Of a stretch of 64,000 bases of DNA, positions 63,265-64,000 are shown one piece after another (position 1 is the first letter of the stretch; every line of letters begins with the position of its first letter). The position numbers were made by a program, and so were the translations under genes. The stretch covers positions 62,001-126,000 of the forward strand of contig DAIJ01000017.1 in the NCBI GenBank assembly GCA_002498725.1. Reading direction: 5' to 3'. Below the pieces are notes generated by a model, which was given only the letters and a program-made list of their open reading frames with translations, searched no databases and was not told the DNA's origin. The DNA comes from Euryarchaeota archaeon UBA23 (GTDB taxonomy: Archaea > Thermoplasmatota > Poseidoniia > Poseidoniales > Thalassarchaeaceae).

Positions 63265-63957
63265 ATGATTCGCGAATGTAGCAACCATGGCTATTATGCA
63301 GATGACCATCTATGTCCTGCTTGTAATGGAGAGGGTCGATTTATAATGAGGACAGGGGAAAGAAATAGTCTTGCAAGAAGACTGGCCTTAGTACTTCGTC
63401 ATGCCCCAGAAAAATTTGATTTAGAAATGGATATTAATGGCTGGGTTGATGTAAAAGATATAATACGTCAATTTAAGAAAGGAGGAGGGAAAAGATTCCA
63501 TTGGCTAAGACCTCATCATTTCACCGCAATAGCAGAAACCGACCCCAAAGGTCGCTATGAAATACGAGGAAATACTATTCGGGCTACATACGGTCACACC
63601 GTAGAAATTGAAATGGATTTACCAACAGACAATATACCAGATTCTCTCTACTATCCATGTGATCCTGAAGAAGCTGATAATCTGATTGATGTTGGAATAA
63701 CACCTAGTGGAAGATTACATGTACACCTGTCAGCAACTATACGTGCAGCAGCAGAGGCGGGTCATGTTCACCACAGTCTCCCCACAATACTTGAAGTAGA
63801 TACAGCACAAATGAATGCAGCTGGAGAAACAATATGGCATGCAGGAGTTACTGTTTTCCTTACTGAAACCGTTCCGCCACAATACCTCAGTAAAGTGGAA
63901 AATGATGATCCTGAATATGTACTTGCCAGAGCTAAATGGAAAGATGAAGAAGAGTAA
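63265..63957 (+). CDS. kptA: RNA 2'-phosphotransferase Tpt1/KptA with N-terminal zinc ribbon
   Basis: 230 residues from ATG 63265. The N-terminus ECSNHGYYADDHLCPACNGE is a zinc knuckle found in archaeal KptA. LARRLALVLRHAPEKFDLEM, NGWVDVKDIIRQF, ITPSGRLHVHLSATIRAAAE and the C-terminal WHAGVTVFLTE make the NAD-dependent transferase. In fungi it removes the splice-junction 2'-phosphate; archaeal ligation does not leave this phosphate, so the physiological substrate here is unknown (NAD-capping or ADP-ribosylation of RNA ends is one idea). Divergent from the thiolase. Confidence 0.92.
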   Translation: MIRECSNHGYYADDHLCPACNGEGRFIMRTGERNSLARRLALVLRHAPEKFDLEMDINGWVDVKDIIRQFKKGGGKRFHWLRPHHFTAIAETDPKGRYEIRGNTIRATYGHTVEIEMDLPTDNIPDSLYYPCDPEEADNLIDVGITPSGRLHVHLSATIRAAAEAGHVHHSLPTILEVDTAQMNAAGETIWHAGVTVFLTETVPPQYLSKVENDDPEYVLARAKWKDEEE

Positions 63958-64000
63958 TTCGTTATATCGAATCTTGGGCTAGGAATTCATCCAACCTTCC

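Noticed and set aside
1..64000. CRISPR arrays, insertion sequences, prophage or integrated plasmid
   Set aside because: No regularly spaced repeats, transposase, integrase or phage structural genes were seen, and gene content is uniform core and metabolic.

Overview
The window is AT-rich chromosomal DNA from an archaeon, most likely an uncultured marine Euryarchaeon of the Poseidoniales/Marine Group II-III type (Thermoplasmatota). Archaeal markers are ribosomal proteins eS19, eL39, eL31 and eS17, Kae1, the primase small subunit PriS, the splicing endonuclease EndA, archaeal-type ProRS and ValRS, KptA, a geranylgeranyl-reductase-like flavoprotein and an archaeal SRP RNA. These are mixed with genes more usual in bacteria: FolE-type GTP cyclohydrolase, class 2 PyrD, Ni-superoxide dismutase, futalosine menaquinone enzymes and methylmalonyl-CoA mutase. 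The genus is my inference; no rRNA gene is present to settle it.

Layout. 1-6.9 kb: histidine catabolism (tail of a probable glutamate formiminotransferase, cyclodeaminase, hutU, hutH, and hutI on the opposite strand), with alaX, tRNA-Val(GAC) and a 51-residue zinc-ribbon gene. 6.9-10.7 kb: Kae1, an unknown basic protein, methylmalonyl-CoA mutase large subunit and epimerase. 10.7-13.6 kb: a tight preQ0/archaeosine operon (RHH regulator, folE, queE, queC fused to msrB, queD). 13.7-19.8 kb: a lipoprotein with a degenerate thioredoxin domain, an eS19-eL39-eL31-eS17-trmJ operon, a membrane protein and a TPR protein. 19.8-23.4 kb: YdeP-type molybdopterin oxidoreductase, FdhD and an IscA-like protein. 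24.6-28.2 kb: Ni-SOD with its maturation protease, a D-2-hydroxyacid dehydrogenase, an SDR epimerase and a steroid-5-alpha-reductase-like protein. 28.2-36.7 kb: valS, an RND exporter, an EVE protein, SRP RNA, ccmE and pyrD. 36.8-41.4 kb: topA and a geranylgeranyl-reductase-like gene. 41.4-56.3 kb: mqnC, mqnD, mqnA and mqnE (futalosine menaquinone pathway) scattered among a peptidase, secreted proteins, a sugar-kinase-like gene, endA, a metalloprotease, priS and a half-length deoxyhypusine-hydroxylase homologue. 56.4-64 kb: split transketolase, proS, coaBC, a thiolase and kptA.

Together this describes an aerobic or microaerobic heterotroph that uses amino acids and propionyl-CoA-yielding substrates, makes menaquinone, and modifies tRNA extensively. 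No CRISPR array, insertion sequence, integrase or prophage was seen; gene order looks like stable chromosome. Translation starts repeatedly show GAGGTG-like Shine-Dalgarno motifs about five bases before the start codon. This pattern was used to choose starts, including an unusual ATT start for hutU. The most noteworthy items are the QueC-MsrB fusion that has lost the QueC zinc cysteines, the half-size DOHH-like protein beside mqnD, the WDGPS thioredoxin-like lipoprotein, and inverted repeats in the topA, RND-exporter and RHH-regulator promoter regions.
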